Source of the DNA: Anarhynchus alexandrinus
Lineage: Eukaryota > Chordata > Aves > Charadriiformes > Charadriidae
Length of the DNA stretch: 64,000 nt
Direction of reading: 5' to 3'
Assembly (NCBI GenBank): GCA_008711295.1
Contig: VUYV01000406.1
Location: 127,837 to 191,836, forward strand
Made by a program: the position numbers and the translations under genes. The notes below the pieces were generated by a model. The model had not been told where the DNA came from and made no database searches. It saw nothing but the letters and a program-made list of their open reading frames with translations. This document shows, in pieces, positions 14,646-26,928 of this stretch (the first letter of the stretch is position 1; each line of letters opens with the position of its first letter).

Positions 14646-14671
14646 GGGTGCGGGGGTGGGGGTGGGGGGGG
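14646..14671 (+). other. G-quadruplex motif
   Basis: Four guanine runs of 3, 5, 5 and 8 (14646-14648, 14652-14656, 14658-14662, 14664-14671) are separated by loops of 3, 1 and 1 nt. This fits the classical G4 pattern with very short loops, which is usually stable. There is no gene nearby to assign a role. Such runs are also hard to sequence and assemble. Confidence 0.75.
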
Positions 14672-16164
14672 AATGCTGTGCTGACCTCTTCTTTTAATAT
14701 CCACATCTCTGGTAAAAGGCTTCAATTCACAGAAAGCATGAGCAAAATTCAGCTATGGTGCTTCTACAGCAAAGTGAAAGGAATTGCATCAAGGAAGGAT
14801 TTTGGACCCTTGCGTGCAACCAGAATGTGTTAGCAGTGCTGCTGAAACAACCCACTGTGCTGCATAAAAACTGCTGTAGGTCAGTGAAAGTCGCATCTTT
14901 TGTTTGTATAGATGGTAGAGCACAGCCATAAAGCCCGACATTAGTGACATCAGTGCCACTCTGATTTTTCCTGAAGTTCATTTTCTAAATGAATACCCAG
15001 CATATGATTCTCTCAGCCCTATGTCTCTTCTGACAATTAGTCTGCTGCCATTTTGGGCCACATGGACCTTCCTTGAGTTCATAATGGGGACGATATTAAT
15101 TATGTTCAGGGAAAATTGAGTTTCATGACTCCCAGAGGAACATGCTACAGTCTTCATGAAACAACTTCTTTCCACCTTTTTATGTCAAGTGCAACAGACT
15201 CCGCATAAATGGTGCAAGACATTTTTATGAGTTATATTGTGAGTGGAAAAGAACAGCAATTGTATCAAACTATCTAGGTGTGTTAACCTTCTTTCTGAGG
15301 AGCTAAAATTATTTTTTGGAAGCAAAGTTAAAGAAGATACTGCACAAAGAAGAGGCCTTCTCTGTTTTTGCCTGTATTTCCTTTTGGCAGCGGTCATACC
15401 ACTGCCTACGTGAACATTGAAGAAGCTTCTAGCTAGTGAATAAAATTTGCAAACCCTAAAGCTATGCACTTAAGTTCCTATCCTGAGGGACATTTTAAAC
15501 AGGCAACCATAGAGAAAACCAAATCCAGTGTGCATTAACTACACTGCAAACTAATTTCACACGGCAACTTGCACAGGAGCTCGAGTCTTAGTTCCAATAG
15601 ATAACCATTTCTTATTGCTCTTATCATGACAGCATCCTTCAGAAAGATGATTTCGCTCCCAGAAATAAGTGAATTATCTTAAATTCATTACGGACTAAAT
15701 CAGAAATTGCTGTTTGATTTTCCTTGATTTGTACTGCATACTGATAATCATGAAAATACATCTTTCTTGATCATTCACTTTTTTATTGCTTGAAGCTCCT
15801 CTGTATGAGGACTATACTTTCCCAAGCAGTGTGATCTCAAAGCAACAGCACAGAATTGGGAGAAAAAAAAAACATCTAAGTTTGAATGCTTACCCTGCCA
15901 CTGCAAAATGAAAAAAAAGGGAAAAAACCTCCCTCACCCTCTTACTTCCAAAGAAAGGAAATTAATTACCTTGCACATATACACACATAATTTCAAATAG
16001 GCTCAAGTAGCACACATATAAGAATTAATTGCACATGTCTGTTTTCTCTGAAGTAAAGACACATTAAGGATGTAAAGACATTTCCAGACCCATGGGAACA
16101 ATGTTCTTACACCAGCAGTACTCTACTGGAATACAAAAGAACTTGCGGGTTTTGCTTTTTTAAA

Positions 16165-17027
16165 ATGTGTTTAGCATGATTGAAGAGCCTGGCACTGCTG
16201 CTGCGGCTACCGAGTCCCTGTCTCTGCCAGGCCGAGAGCACAGGGAACATGGAGAGCACCTTGCCAAAGTGTCCCCTAACCTGATGCACACACAGAAGAC
16301 ACATTTGCAGACAAGCCCATCAGCAGCACCATTTATAACGGCAGAGGAGGAAGGTGCGAGCAACAGAGTTCTGACACCAGTTGGCAGACAGGGAAGGGCG
16401 CAGGAAGGGCAGGAATGGACATGGAGGTTTCTGGTGCCAGGAGCAGAACTGGGTTTGAGCATTTTCTCCTGCCTTCCTCTCTCCCTCCCTCTCCTTAGTA
16501 ATTTCTCTCCAACTTTCTCCAAAGCAGCGTTTGAGAAGAGGAGAACAGAGAACACAAATCTGCTCAAAATGAAGCCTTGCACACAGCTTTTCACGCTGCT
16601 CCTGTTTTACAATGAGGGAACAGGTTCAAGGTCCCGCCGGATGCTCATGGGTTCATCCCAAGGCCTCTCTCCTCTTGCTCAAAGCTTTGGTGGCCCATGG
16701 AAGCCTAGCCCCATGTGGGACCAGAGAGGAGACCCAGTGCATTACACCTCCCCCAAAAAAGCAGCTGACCCTGCTAGAAACAGCTCCCCATCTCAGCCAT
16801 CTGGGTGGGTTGAGCCATCACTCACAACCTCCCAGCCACTTTGGCGAGGTGTAAGACGAGGGGAGGAGAGACAAACTCACCCAGCCACAGACAGGGAAAG
16901 CATATTGCACATGGGAGCAGGGAAAGAAGATTCTTCCACTGCTCTTTACACAGATGTATGGCCACCAACAGCCCAGCAAAAACCACAGGCTGAGGTGCTA
17001 GTCCTTGTCTCAGCAGCAGCAAGGTAG
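16165..17027 (+). other. G+C-rich block with long open frame, coding status unknown
   Basis: The plus strand is open to a TAG at 17025-17027, giving 286 codons from a non-ATG GTG at 16167; the first in-frame ATG is at 16176. The line 16201-16260 is 65% G+C, well above the surroundings, so a long chance frame is more likely here. A second in-frame ATG at 16569 has A at -3 and begins a 152-residue frame with a short hydrophobic start (MKPCTQLFTLLLFY) resembling a weak signal peptide. The rest is rich in Ser, Pro, Gly and Arg, with no domain I recognise. A pyrimidine tract ending in AG (16470-16498) and AAG|GTAGAT at 17021-17029 look like 3' and 5' splice sites, so an exon of about 16499-17023 is conceivable. 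An antisense frame (16160-16594) also exists, which argues for composition rather than coding. Confidence 0.2.
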
Positions 17028-19648
17028 ATTGGGCATCCTGCAGTTAAGCACAAGGGCTTGAGATGGAGATTTCCATTTCTGCCATCTAAGAGACAAGACC
17101 TATAATTTCTCTGTCTCACTCTTCCTGCAAATAGTAATTGCAAGCCATACATGTAGGGACCTTACACTAGTTCAGTGTGCCTTGTATGCCAGGTAGAAAG
17201 GCAAGACATCAATATACAGTGTAAAGTTCCAGTTCTGCAAGAATCAAGGGCTTAAAACACCTTTAAAAATCTAGCCTCAAATTTTGTGGTAGCACTTTAA
17301 AACATGAACATCTTAACAGATTCTTGAAAATGCTGGATTCCAGCTGTAGTAAAATCTAATTCTTGATTAAATGCTACTTAATTGAAAGTGGTGTGTGATT
17401 TCTCATCAGCATAAGTAAGCTGCTATAATACCTGTACAGGTTGTCAAACCATTGTCAAATTGAAATATTGCTTTCTCCTTTCTGTCTATTTGATCATACA
17501 TTCTATTTTGGATTTCTCTGCTTTCTATACAAAGGCTTCTGAGCTCAAGATCACAGAGACGACCTGGCAATAAAAACATTCAAGCAGCAATACAGACAGC
17601 TGGGAATTTATTGCATCAGGATTTGGTTTTAAAATATAGGTTTCTCCTGATAAACTAATATTGTCATCTGTTCTGGTGGCAGAGCATACTGCAAACAGCA
17701 ATCTTCCCCCAGAGAAAAAATGTCAGATTGTGATTTATGAACAGGGAGCCACTAAAGAGTATGATTTCACCCTAAATTAGTAATTTATCAAGTAAAAACC
17801 ACAAGCAAATAGCTGAATATTGGTGCCTTAAAGGGTCAATAGACTTCTCACTAACTTTTGCTTCAAGCACAAATAACCAGAGACTCCTCCAAGGGAAAAC
17901 TGTTCTAGTGGATGCCCTAGAAAATGAAAACATTTAGGTCTAAGTGTTGAGGAAAGCATTCCCAAGATGACCTTTGAGTGTCCATATGGGATTCAGAGAA
18001 GCTCCACACAAGGGGACTGCACAAAGCTGCTAAAGGTAGCAAGTCCATCAAAATGTGGTAGTAGAGATGAAGAGGACATAGTGGGGAGAAGCAGGAGAAA
18101 GAAGGGAAAACAAAGCCATCTAAAAGGGTAAGTGTTTGTTTTCAACTGTAATTAATTGCCTGAAGTGAAGCAGTTGATTTCCATGTACAATGAACTATGA
18201 ATTATTGGAAATCACTATGATGCAAGTTGACAGAACAATTGCTTTGTAAAATCCTCTTACAGGCCTGGGAAATGAGTTTCTAGATATCCATCTGGGAGAA
18301 GGAGGTTCCCTCTACCTCTGATCAGCATTAGGAGGAAACATACACTATCAATGCCCAAAGGCATGGCTATGGATGCAACGCTAGGACTAGAAGCAACGCA
18401 AGGAAGGTCAACCTGTTATTCCTAGTCACTCCCTCAGACATCTTTTCTCCAGGCTCACCAACCTTCATTCCCAAGAATTTCAGTGATTTGTAACTGTGTT
18501 GACTTAGGAACTGCAGAGCACTCAAATTCACATTACTCTCAATGTTACAGAATGAAGTATAAGGTTTGATTTTTTTTTTTCCAAATATCATACTGCAGAT
18601 CTAGATGCCTAGATCTGGGCCCATAATTTCCACAAAATTAGGCAATTAAAATTTTATTTGAGAGAGTTTAAGTGCATCTGTAAAACTGCTACTAGTAGTG
18701 TCAATAGCATAATTCATGGTTGTGTGCTTCTAGATCTGGACTGTTAGAACATTTCATGGGGCATCAATCCATAACTGCCATGAAAAATGGATATTTATTT
18801 TGCTGGTTAGATGTCAGAAATCTGTTCCTTTATATGGAACAGCTGGATTTAATAATTAACAAAGGACTTCACTTCTTAACTTCTGCAAAAAATTTCTTGT
18901 CCATTCAAGAGCCAATTCAGATTTCTTTTCTATGGATGTAATTCCACTGTCTTTTGTCAATTTGTATAGGTCTGTATCTTTTTCTGAGATTGCTTAAAAC
19001 ACAATAACCAAGTCAACAACCAGAACAAACCAGAGAAGGTGCTCCAAGCTTTCAAATTTTCATTGGGTAGCAGAAGGGTACTGGATATACTACTTTTCTA
19101 ATTTTTTTTTTTCTCAGCCTTTGTAGTGATGCTAAAACTTTCTTGGGTGATTGTAGAGTTCCTGCTCTTTCAAACTGCAGAGAATGAACGCATTGCTAAC
19201 CAGGTATGTGGAGAAGTGATGAGCAGCTAAAGAAGAAAACTGGTAAATCACAGGAAATTTAGTGAGAGACACCCAAAGCCAATCATCAAGATCAGTGTGA
19301 ATGGTAAATACTCAATTCTGATTCTGGAGATTATTGGAAAGGAAGCCCTTTCCCATTTGCATTCTAGCTTGCTTGAACATTCACAACATCTGCAAATGTT
19401 GTATCATGGCTTTGTAAGAAATAAGCTAGCTGGCTTATTCAGTAATAGAGTCAGTTCATAGGTCAAGTCTCAATGGTTTTGGCTTTAATGATCACAGTAA
19501 AAATGCTTTGAAAAAAAAATTTAAGAATTATTACTTAAACTACTTGGAGAGCTTAGGTATTTCTTCTTTAGATACCTTGGTGCTTAAAGAAAGGCAGCTA
19601 AGAGGCTAGGGTTGTAGCTGCACTTTATGTTTGATCATCAGCTTTCAT
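17028..19648. other. A+T-rich single-copy DNA, no gene recognised
   Basis: No recognisable coding sequence or mobile element was seen. The only distinctive structure is the 9 bp-arm palindrome at 18596-18617. Open frames here (for example 18367-18591 minus and 18720-18941 plus) show no known motifs. Confidence 0.6.
18596..18617. repeat. Near-perfect palindrome, 9 bp arms
   Basis: CAGATCTAG (18596-18604) and CTAGATCTG (18609-18617) are exact inverted arms around a 4 nt loop (ATGC). The right-arm word CTAGATCTGG recurs at 18730-18739. The structure could form a cruciform or bind a symmetric protein, but no function can be assigned from sequence. Confidence 0.6.
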
Positions 19649-20249
19649 AGGCTGCATCAAAAGAAGCATGGCCAGCAGGTCAAGGAAGGTGATTTTGCCT
19701 CTCTACTCTGCTCTGGTGAGACCCCACCTGGAATACTGTGTCCAGCTCTGGAGTCCTCAGCACAAGAAAGACATGGACCTGTTGGAGGGGGTTCAGAGGA
19801 GCGCCACAAAAATGATCAGAGGGATGGAACACCTCTTTTATGAGGAACGGCTGAGAGAGTTGGGGTTGTGAAGCCTGGAGAAGAGAAGGCTGCAGGGAGA
19901 TTTCATTGCGGCCTTTCAGTACTTAAAGGGGGCTTATAAGAAAGATTGGGACAAACTTTTTAGCAGGGCCTGTGACGACAGAACAAAGAGTAATGGTTTT
20001 AAACTAAAAGAGGGTAGATTTAGACTAGATACAAGGAAAAAGTTTTTTACAATGAAGGTGGTGAAACACTGGAACGGGTTGCCCAGAGAGGTGGTAGATG
20101 TCCCATCCCTGGAAACATTCAAGCTCAGGTTGGACGGGGCTCTGAGCAACATGATCTAGTTGAAGATGTCCCTGCTTATTGCAGGGGGTTTGGACTAAAT
20201 GACCTTTAAAGGTCCCTTCCAACCCAAATTATTCTATGAAGCTATGAAG
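19649..20249 (+). mobile_element. CR1 LINE copy 1, 5'-truncated, 3' end intact
   Basis: This is the 3' part of an avian CR1 retrotransposon. It begins inside ORF2 (GGCTGCATCAAAAGAAGC...) and runs through the ORF2 stop at 20157-20159. It then crosses the short 3' UTR with the conserved motif AGGTCCCTTCCAACC and ends in ATTCTATG-like octamers (20231-20249). CR1 copies are typically 5'-truncated and end in octamer repeats instead of poly(A). Many substitutions, including an ORF2 stop, make this an old, inactive copy. The 5' boundary is uncertain by about 10-20 bp. Confidence 0.93.
19650..20159 (+). pseudogene. CR1 ORF2 C-terminal relic with one in-frame stop
   Basis: The frame encodes the extreme C-terminus of the CR1 ORF2 protein (endonuclease/reverse transcriptase), distal to the catalytic domains. 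Recognisable blocks in order are [17 protein letters not shown], the EERLREL region, SLEKRRLQGD and HWNGLPREVVD. A TGA at 19869-19871 replaces the Phe codon expected in the GLFSLEKRR block, where two adjacent substitutions separate this copy from the usual TTC. Beyond it the same frame stays open to the normal TAG at 20157-20159. It has no catalytic residues and cannot act. Confidence 0.88.
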
Positions 20250-23200
20250 CCTTCATCATACTGGAAGCATTTACCAGGCTGGAGGAGCAAGTCTCCTGCG
20301 TGCTGGTGACATCTTCTCTGTTTAAATTTTGGCACTAGAACCAAGTCTGAAGCAACCTAAATTCACATTCAGAGGGGACAGATTGGGACAACCAGCATTA
20401 GCAGGAGAGGCCAAGATTCAGCTCTGATGCAAAGAACCTGATTACAAATTAAGGCTGGATAGCAGACAGGCAGCCTAGAGTACCATCTAAAAAAGCTTGC
20501 TCTAGCATTCTTGCAACTATTGCCTGAAACAACTGCACTTGTGCAGCACAAGAGCTGCTATGATACATTAAACACAAGCCCAGAAAAGCCAATGAGTTAA
20601 TGATCACTGTCCATACAGAAGTACAAAAGGAGAGAAGCAGTTGTTTCATTTTTCTGTCCTTAGAAGAGAGGACACAGCCTGAATGTTTACAAGGGCTAAA
20701 GTCTTGTAAACAGCCAGAGGATTTTGAAGCAGTTGGGAGGACTGTGGTGAACGGCCTGGTCCCCTTAGGCAATTCGAAAAAGCAGAGGGGTCAGTGCCAA
20801 GGCCAAAAAACTGATTAATGTGAGATGGTCTATCTCAACCGCAAACTTCAGCGGTTCACAACTCAGTGCTGACATATTTCAATCAAAGCATGTCTGCAGC
20901 TAAACTTAATAACCAGCCAGCCTATCAAGTGGAAGACGCTAAGCAATTTCAAATCACCCCAAGAATTTTAAAATGGCAATGACTTACTGCAGGACTGCAG
21001 AGAATGACCCGTCTGTCAGATGCAGTTGTATCTGCAGCTGACACAAACGTCAAGATTCCTGCTCCCCTCCATGAACACTGCTGTGATGCTGTAAAATGGA
21101 GAGGGCCATCTGGGATCACTGCCCTACACAAGCCATCCAGAATCTGTCCTACACAATCTTTCCTGCATTTTTCCAGCGATGACATTTCATCACTTTTGAA
21201 TGAAATAAGTTCTTTCACAGTGAAATTGCATCTTTTTCTGTCAGCCAGAGGTCAGACAGTCTGCTTAACAGTAAAGTAAAACAAAAATGCCCGCTTCTTT
21301 TTATTCTATTTTATTTATTTCATAAACAGAACAAACATTGACGTTATTTTAATTTGACTACCTAAAGTTACTTGCTTGCTTACGAAGACATAGTTTTTTG
21401 GGGAATGGTTGCAGTCTTCTGAATTCCTACGGAAAGCACTTAAGTCAACAAAGTTTTAAACCACTTCATATCAGACTGCTCTGTACCACCAAACTGTTAT
21501 TTTTGACAGACAATGTGCAGCCTCGCAAGGAACAAAAAGAAAAGGTAATTTCCCGAAGAGCGGCAAAGCGCATACACATACCCCTTGGTCTCACCTGGAG
21601 TCAAACAACTTAAGATAGATTGAAGCTGCCAAGAGTATGGGAAGCTAAACAAACAGGAAGTTTCACATTTAAAATTGTTTATCTGACAAAAGTAATGGGA
21701 ATTGATTTACCCTGTCAAGAGAAATAGCTCCAGCTTCTCTACCCCTTTAATAATGTCCTTGGAGAGGCCTGATGGACACTGGAAGTTGGCACTGTATTGA
21801 ACAGCCCATAGCTAACTATCAGAGGCTGCATCAGCATACTGTAAGCATAATTTTTAGCAACTTTCACATATACATTCTTGTCCCATCTCATTCAGCCTCC
21901 TGGGATAATAGATCATCATAAAACCACAATGCCCAAAAATCTTTGCTGGGGGCTTCTTCCAGATTGACCTAAGTAGCAAGAAGCATCTACACTGACAGTC
22001 TCAAAATAGATATCTCAGCTTGTTTTTTGAAGCAAATGCTAATTAAGGCTTGTAAGATTAACAAAAATCTCTGCTCACATCAGAACTGCTCTGTTAATAG
22101 TTTTCGCTTTGTCACAAAAGCAATCAGAAAAAGGGCATTTGCTGGTAGAAAATAAAGCAACCATGGATAGGCCTTACTGGATACAAAATACAGATTCTAC
22201 TCAAAATCCAATGACAGAACTCAAGTTGAAGGAAGAGTCAAGGACAAAACTGGGGTATAAGAGAAGAAAAATCAACTCCCAAGAGAAGGCAGACTGAGAT
22301 AACTATCTCGATATAGATCTATTAAAAAAAAATCACTTTTTAAAAGTATAAAATACAAGTTTTAAAAAAAGTTTTAAAAAGCCAAAATAGAATCCTAGTC
22401 AACAGCTTCCCATGAACAATGACCTACAGAACGAATCACCACAGAAATCTGCATTCAGCAGCTTGTTGCCAAAGTCCTACTTCTTAATCAGTAGAGCACA
22501 CAGCCCTCCCAGAGCCATTTGCTGTATTGAATGGTTCAGACTTGCTGTGAAAAGGGACCTAGTAAAAGGGCACACTTTTCACCAGAGAGGTCTCTTGTAA
22601 AGCCCCTGGGTAGACAAAACAACTTGAATGCCTGGGGAATTTCATGCTGTTGTTGCTGGCTGAGACAAAGTATTGTGGAAATCTGTATGCCAATCAGTTA
22701 TAAAACTAATATTTACCCTGTCTACATTATAATTTTATAAAAATAGGGAGATCTTAAATAAGCTGAGCAGGCAACCCTGTTCTCACACCACCCTTTCCTT
22801 ATAATAGAGAATATCTGTGCCTGTATCCACCTTCTTGTATTACGGGAATTTTTCTCTGAATATTTTATACACTAATTAATTGACAAAGGTAACTCACTCA
22901 ATCATAAAAGAAACACAAAATAAAATAAGGATACAGTAAAGACTAGCCAAGGGAAAAAACCCTAAACCCAAAGAACAACAGCTAAATGGCACAGACTGAT
23001 ACAACTATAACATCAGTAATAATCTAAGACTACTGAGGTTGCGTTCCTTCTGTGCAGGAATACACGTCTGGCATCTGGGATTTTACTGGCATTTGCCCAC
23101 CACTGTACATTTTCTGGGTAGCAGTTCGACACGCCAAACCCAACAGCAGTCTTGAACAACGTTGTGACACTTTCACAAGTACAGCGTTAGAGCACTAGGG

Positions 23201-24358
23201 GCAAATGTACATAGCCACTGTAAAATGAGCTTTAGATGGTTCCTGGAGCTACACAGGAGCTGTCCCCTTTCCCTGAGGCCTTGCTCAGTGCACCGCAAGG
23301 CAGAGGTTTGCCGGGCTCTTCTGGGCTGGCAGCACATGCAGAGCTGAAAGTGCATTTTCGTTAACCCCGAGCAGCACCAAGCACAGCCACACCAGAAACA
23401 GAAGTGTCCTCTGGGTGGCTGGAAAACTGCAAGTGAGCATCATCTTATATGAACCTTCACTGAATTTGGTGGACTGAATCACTAAAAAAGGCTGTATTTA
23501 ACCTGGGGGACAAAACAGTGTGTTTGACCGAACTGGATACAATTTTGAAAAAAAAAAAAGAAGTAAAAATCTAAATACTGTTTGAAAAAATAGTTTAGGG
23601 TTGGTATAAGGTGTAAGGGCAACAGAAGAACTTGATGGCTCCTGGAATGCCAGAAGCCTTCAAGAGTTGATATGCAACTTGGCATCACAGGAATCCCATT
23701 ATCTTTTGTTCATGGGTAAATGTGGCCAACCTGACCGTAGCTAAATCTGGGATTAGGATGTGTGTAGGGGTTCAGAAGCATAGGACTATGGAGTTTGATT
23801 TTTTGCATAATCCAAAGAGAGTTCATTTAATTAGGTGAGGGCGGACATCAGTGGAAACTAAGGGCAGGCATTTGAGGCAAATGGGGGTCACTCTACTATT
23901 TTTTTGTCTAGTATCATATCTATCAGCAAGGTTTCGGAACAGGTAGCAAGGCAAATCTTCAGTTCTTGCACATTTCTCAAATGTTTTCAAATTCAGGATA
24001 AGTATAGATTTTATAGCCTACATTTACTTTTTAGGAAATTATGAGTCGTCCTTCTAAATTAAAAAAATGCATTTGAGAGTCCTACTCCTTGCATAATCAT
24101 TACAGATATATACATATAAAATTAACTCCATAAATTAATAAATATATAAAAATAATATATATATTTATATAGAGATAGATACTCATCTTTGTCTCTCCTA
24201 GTTATGATAGACTCTGAGGTTAAAATAAAGACTTGAACAAAAAAAGTCCTGTACAGTTTCATTACCTGCATAGTTTTTGAATACTCTGACATTATGGGTT
24301 TTGAAATCATATGTCTATAACTGAGGCCAGGATTAGTGTTTTGACTCAGGAAAGGAAT
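20250..24358. other. A+T-rich single-copy DNA, no gene recognised
   Basis: Nothing recognisable as an exon or transposon. The flank of CR1 copy 1 shows no clear target duplication. An A/T-rich low-complexity stretch is present at 24131-24181. Open frames of 60-110 codons occur on both strands without known motifs. Confidence 0.6.
24131..24181. repeat. AT-rich low-complexity tract
   Basis: About 50 bp made almost only of A and T (AATATATAAAAATAATATATATATT-type), followed by GATAGATAC. Simple low-complexity DNA; no function inferred. Confidence 0.8.
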
Positions 24359-24362
24359 TTAC

Positions 24363-24494
24363 CGAAGCCCACAATTTCTTGCCGTTACTATAAGCACACA
24401 CAGAAAGCACAGCAAAACGAGTAACACCCCTCCCGCCCCAAAACAAAGGATGACAATGACGACGACTGCCTGAAGTGGTCTCAGAAAATCCTGT
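24363..24494 (-). other. Possible single-pass membrane exon, unproven
   Basis: The minus-strand frame 24589-24359 contains an unbroken hydrophobic stretch of about 31 residues (LQAVVVIVILCFGAGGVLLV...) followed by basic and polar residues (TARNCGLR), as in a single-pass transmembrane segment. A weak pyrimidine-tract acceptor (CTTCCACTGTTCAG, AG at 24495-24496) and a donor-like CG|GTAAAT (GT at 24361-24362) bracket 132 bp, exactly 44 codons. CpGs are kept (GTCGTCGTC, GGGGCGGG, AACGGC, TTCGG) in CpG-poor surroundings. I do not recognise the protein. Hydrophobic frames arise easily by chance in T-rich strands, so this is a candidate only. Confidence 0.15.
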
Positions 24495-26911
24495 CTGAAC
24501 AGTGGAAGCTGCAAGTCCTGAAGGCTAACAGCATGCCTAGAAGAGCTCAGGTACCCAGCCTGCCCTATCTCCAGCACACCAGTGCTCACCTAGAGGTTAT
24601 CAGAAGAAAAGCCTCCGCAGGTTTTCTATGGTCTTTTTGCTGCTCAGAGAAAGATGCAGTTTCTCAAATACCCCCTTGGCACAAATAGCAACAGTACAGA
24701 ATGGGAGGTGAATACAGAATCAGCGACACCGCAGCAGATTTGGCTGTATTGTTAACTCCATGCTCTTTGCAGACCAAGCCAGGCACATTTAGATGCTACT
24801 GAATAAACAGGTGCAAAACTAAAACTAACCAGGAAAATTTCACTAAGTGAAGGGATGTTATGCTTCACCTACTTTTTCAGGGGGGGCTCACAAACAGTGC
24901 TTCAGTGACTCTTCCCTCTTTGAAAGGAAGTGAAGTGGCTAGAGATTAACTACAGTGGCTAACAGATTAACTGCAGGTAGGAAACAGAAGGAGAATATTA
25001 AGCTCCTTTTCTCTCCATAATGATCCTCTGATCTAAAGAACATTTTTTACTCCTTACAACTAAAAAATATGTGAAATGAAATAAGTGGAATTAGAACAAA
25101 ATCAGCTCCACTTCAGTATGCAAATATCCTTATGAGTTGAGAACTCAGAAACAGCACTGTGAATACAAATATATTTCATTTGAACTAAAAGAGACCTTTT
25201 ATCAATACAGAAGAGGGGAACAAATCCCCGAATTAGGTGAATGGAGGCTCTCAAAATACAAGGTCATGAAAGTGCACTTTGGACTTATCTTTATTCTTAA
25301 TGGAGGGCCCATTCCTGCAGTTTTTAGGGAAATCTCCCAGGGGAACCTTTCCAAAGGAGCTCCGGTACAAGGAGAACTTTACGCACCTCCAAGGTGCGGT
25401 GTGCTTTTCAGATAAGTATTTTTATTGCCTTTTTTAAGTTACAGAAAATGTTCTCTCCGGAGGCAGAAAAAAAGATATATGGTTTACATTATTCAAAGGA
25501 AGAAAAAAACCATCCTGTCCAATATAAGATCTCTAAATATACCTGCCTTGCCAGCATAGCCCGTCTCAGAGAATGGATCAAATTTCTAGCATCAATACCT
25601 TTGCAGCGATGATGTATTATCTCCTCCCACAACTGTTTACTAACAGAAAAATAATCTGTGGGGAAACGGCATGAAAATACCAGGAACTCAAATTCTGTAT
25701 ACTCCAAATAACGATCCCCACCAATTTTGTCAGTAGAGGGTGCTTAAGTGAACGATCCCTCTTCCTGTCCCAGCTCTTAGTGGGGCTGGCAGACTTAGAC
25801 ACCCTCTTGCCTTTGACTCTACATTGCCTATTGCTTTCTCGAATTTAATCTAGAAATTTGTTAAGAAAGGTCAGATATACTTATGCCAAATGCTCTGTTC
25901 CTGAGTCCAGCAGATATCTATATTCTGCACTTAGACTGAGAGCTTGTGAAACTTGTGGTGGTTAAACACAGGCAGAGGAAAATGATGCATTGTCCTGAAA
26001 TGCTGTGCTACTATTTAATATTATATCATTTTCTATTATAAAGTAATTGTGAGATTTCATTTGTAATGTATATCTCTGTGAAAAACAAGGGAGCCTACCA
26101 ACCTCACAGTTCTCCAAGGTAATACTTCCTATTAAAACTGCTTCTTATTAAAGTTGTGTTGAATTGCTTTTCCATAAGGAATTTTGGCACTTGCTTTCTT
26201 GCCAGATCTGGGTAACAAGTTGAATTGTCACAATTTACAGCAAAATGGGATTTCAGAAATATCTTTTTTTTCAGAAGGACCAAACTGATCTGTTTCCAGA
26301 AGGATTTTTCAATCTTCATTGCATAATAGCTGAAACAAAAATGCCACTTTCTAATTTTGACGCAAAAAGTTCCAATGATTTCCCATGACATTCTGATAAG
26401 ACCTGATGCATTTTTGTGAAACATTCCCATTTTGCCAAATCAGTATTATCAGATAGAAAAATGCAACCACCAGCACCACTCAGTCACCTCTGAATTCAAT
26501 TTCACTTGTTCCACTGCTGCACATGCTATTTTTTTCTCACTTTTTATCGACTGAACTTTGTTCATTGGATTTCAAAAGTGTTTTCCCAATAGTATCTTTA
26601 GAAAATACAAGAAAAAAGGTTCTCGGCTAGTGGAGGCTGGCAAAGCTCCAGTGAAGTCAATGGGCCTCAGCTGAGGCACTAGCCCTTTGTAAGTGTTCAC
26701 AGAGGCTTTTTATATACTGCAGAGATGCTGGATTATGCAGAGAAGTCAGGGAACTTCACTGTGTCTCCAGTTTGCAAATGTTACAGATATTTTAGTAGTC
26801 ACCAGTCATGTAAGGCTAATGGTACAGTGACAGTTTTGGATAAAGGGAAATACTCAGTAGGCTTCAGATAACACTGATTGCTTTACTTGACCATACATTT
26901 TCTTCCCTGTG

Positions 26912-26928
26912 TTGAGCGTAGCGCTCAA
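26912..26928. repeat. Small hairpin, 7 bp arms
   Basis: TTGAGCG and CGCTCAA are exact inverted arms separated by TAG. It is CpG-containing and stands out in the A+T-rich flank, but this size of hairpin is expected by chance. Confidence 0.45.

Larger units (their letters stand above)
6061..16149. other. A+T-rich single-copy DNA, no gene recognised
   Basis: No recognisable coding exon was found. Local structures are a hairpin and palindrome at 6407-6434, a hydrophobic T-rich open frame at 10872-11180 without an ATG start (see findings), and a G4 motif at 14646-14671 (own entry). The remaining open frames are short and show no family resemblance. Homopolymer A runs at about 8550 and 15855 are short and not attached to any retrogene that I can see. 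Confidence 0.6.

Noticed and set aside
25955..25985. GTGGTGGTTAAACAC as an LTR terminus
   Set aside because: Only a short word match; the required neighbouring LTR sequence is missing.
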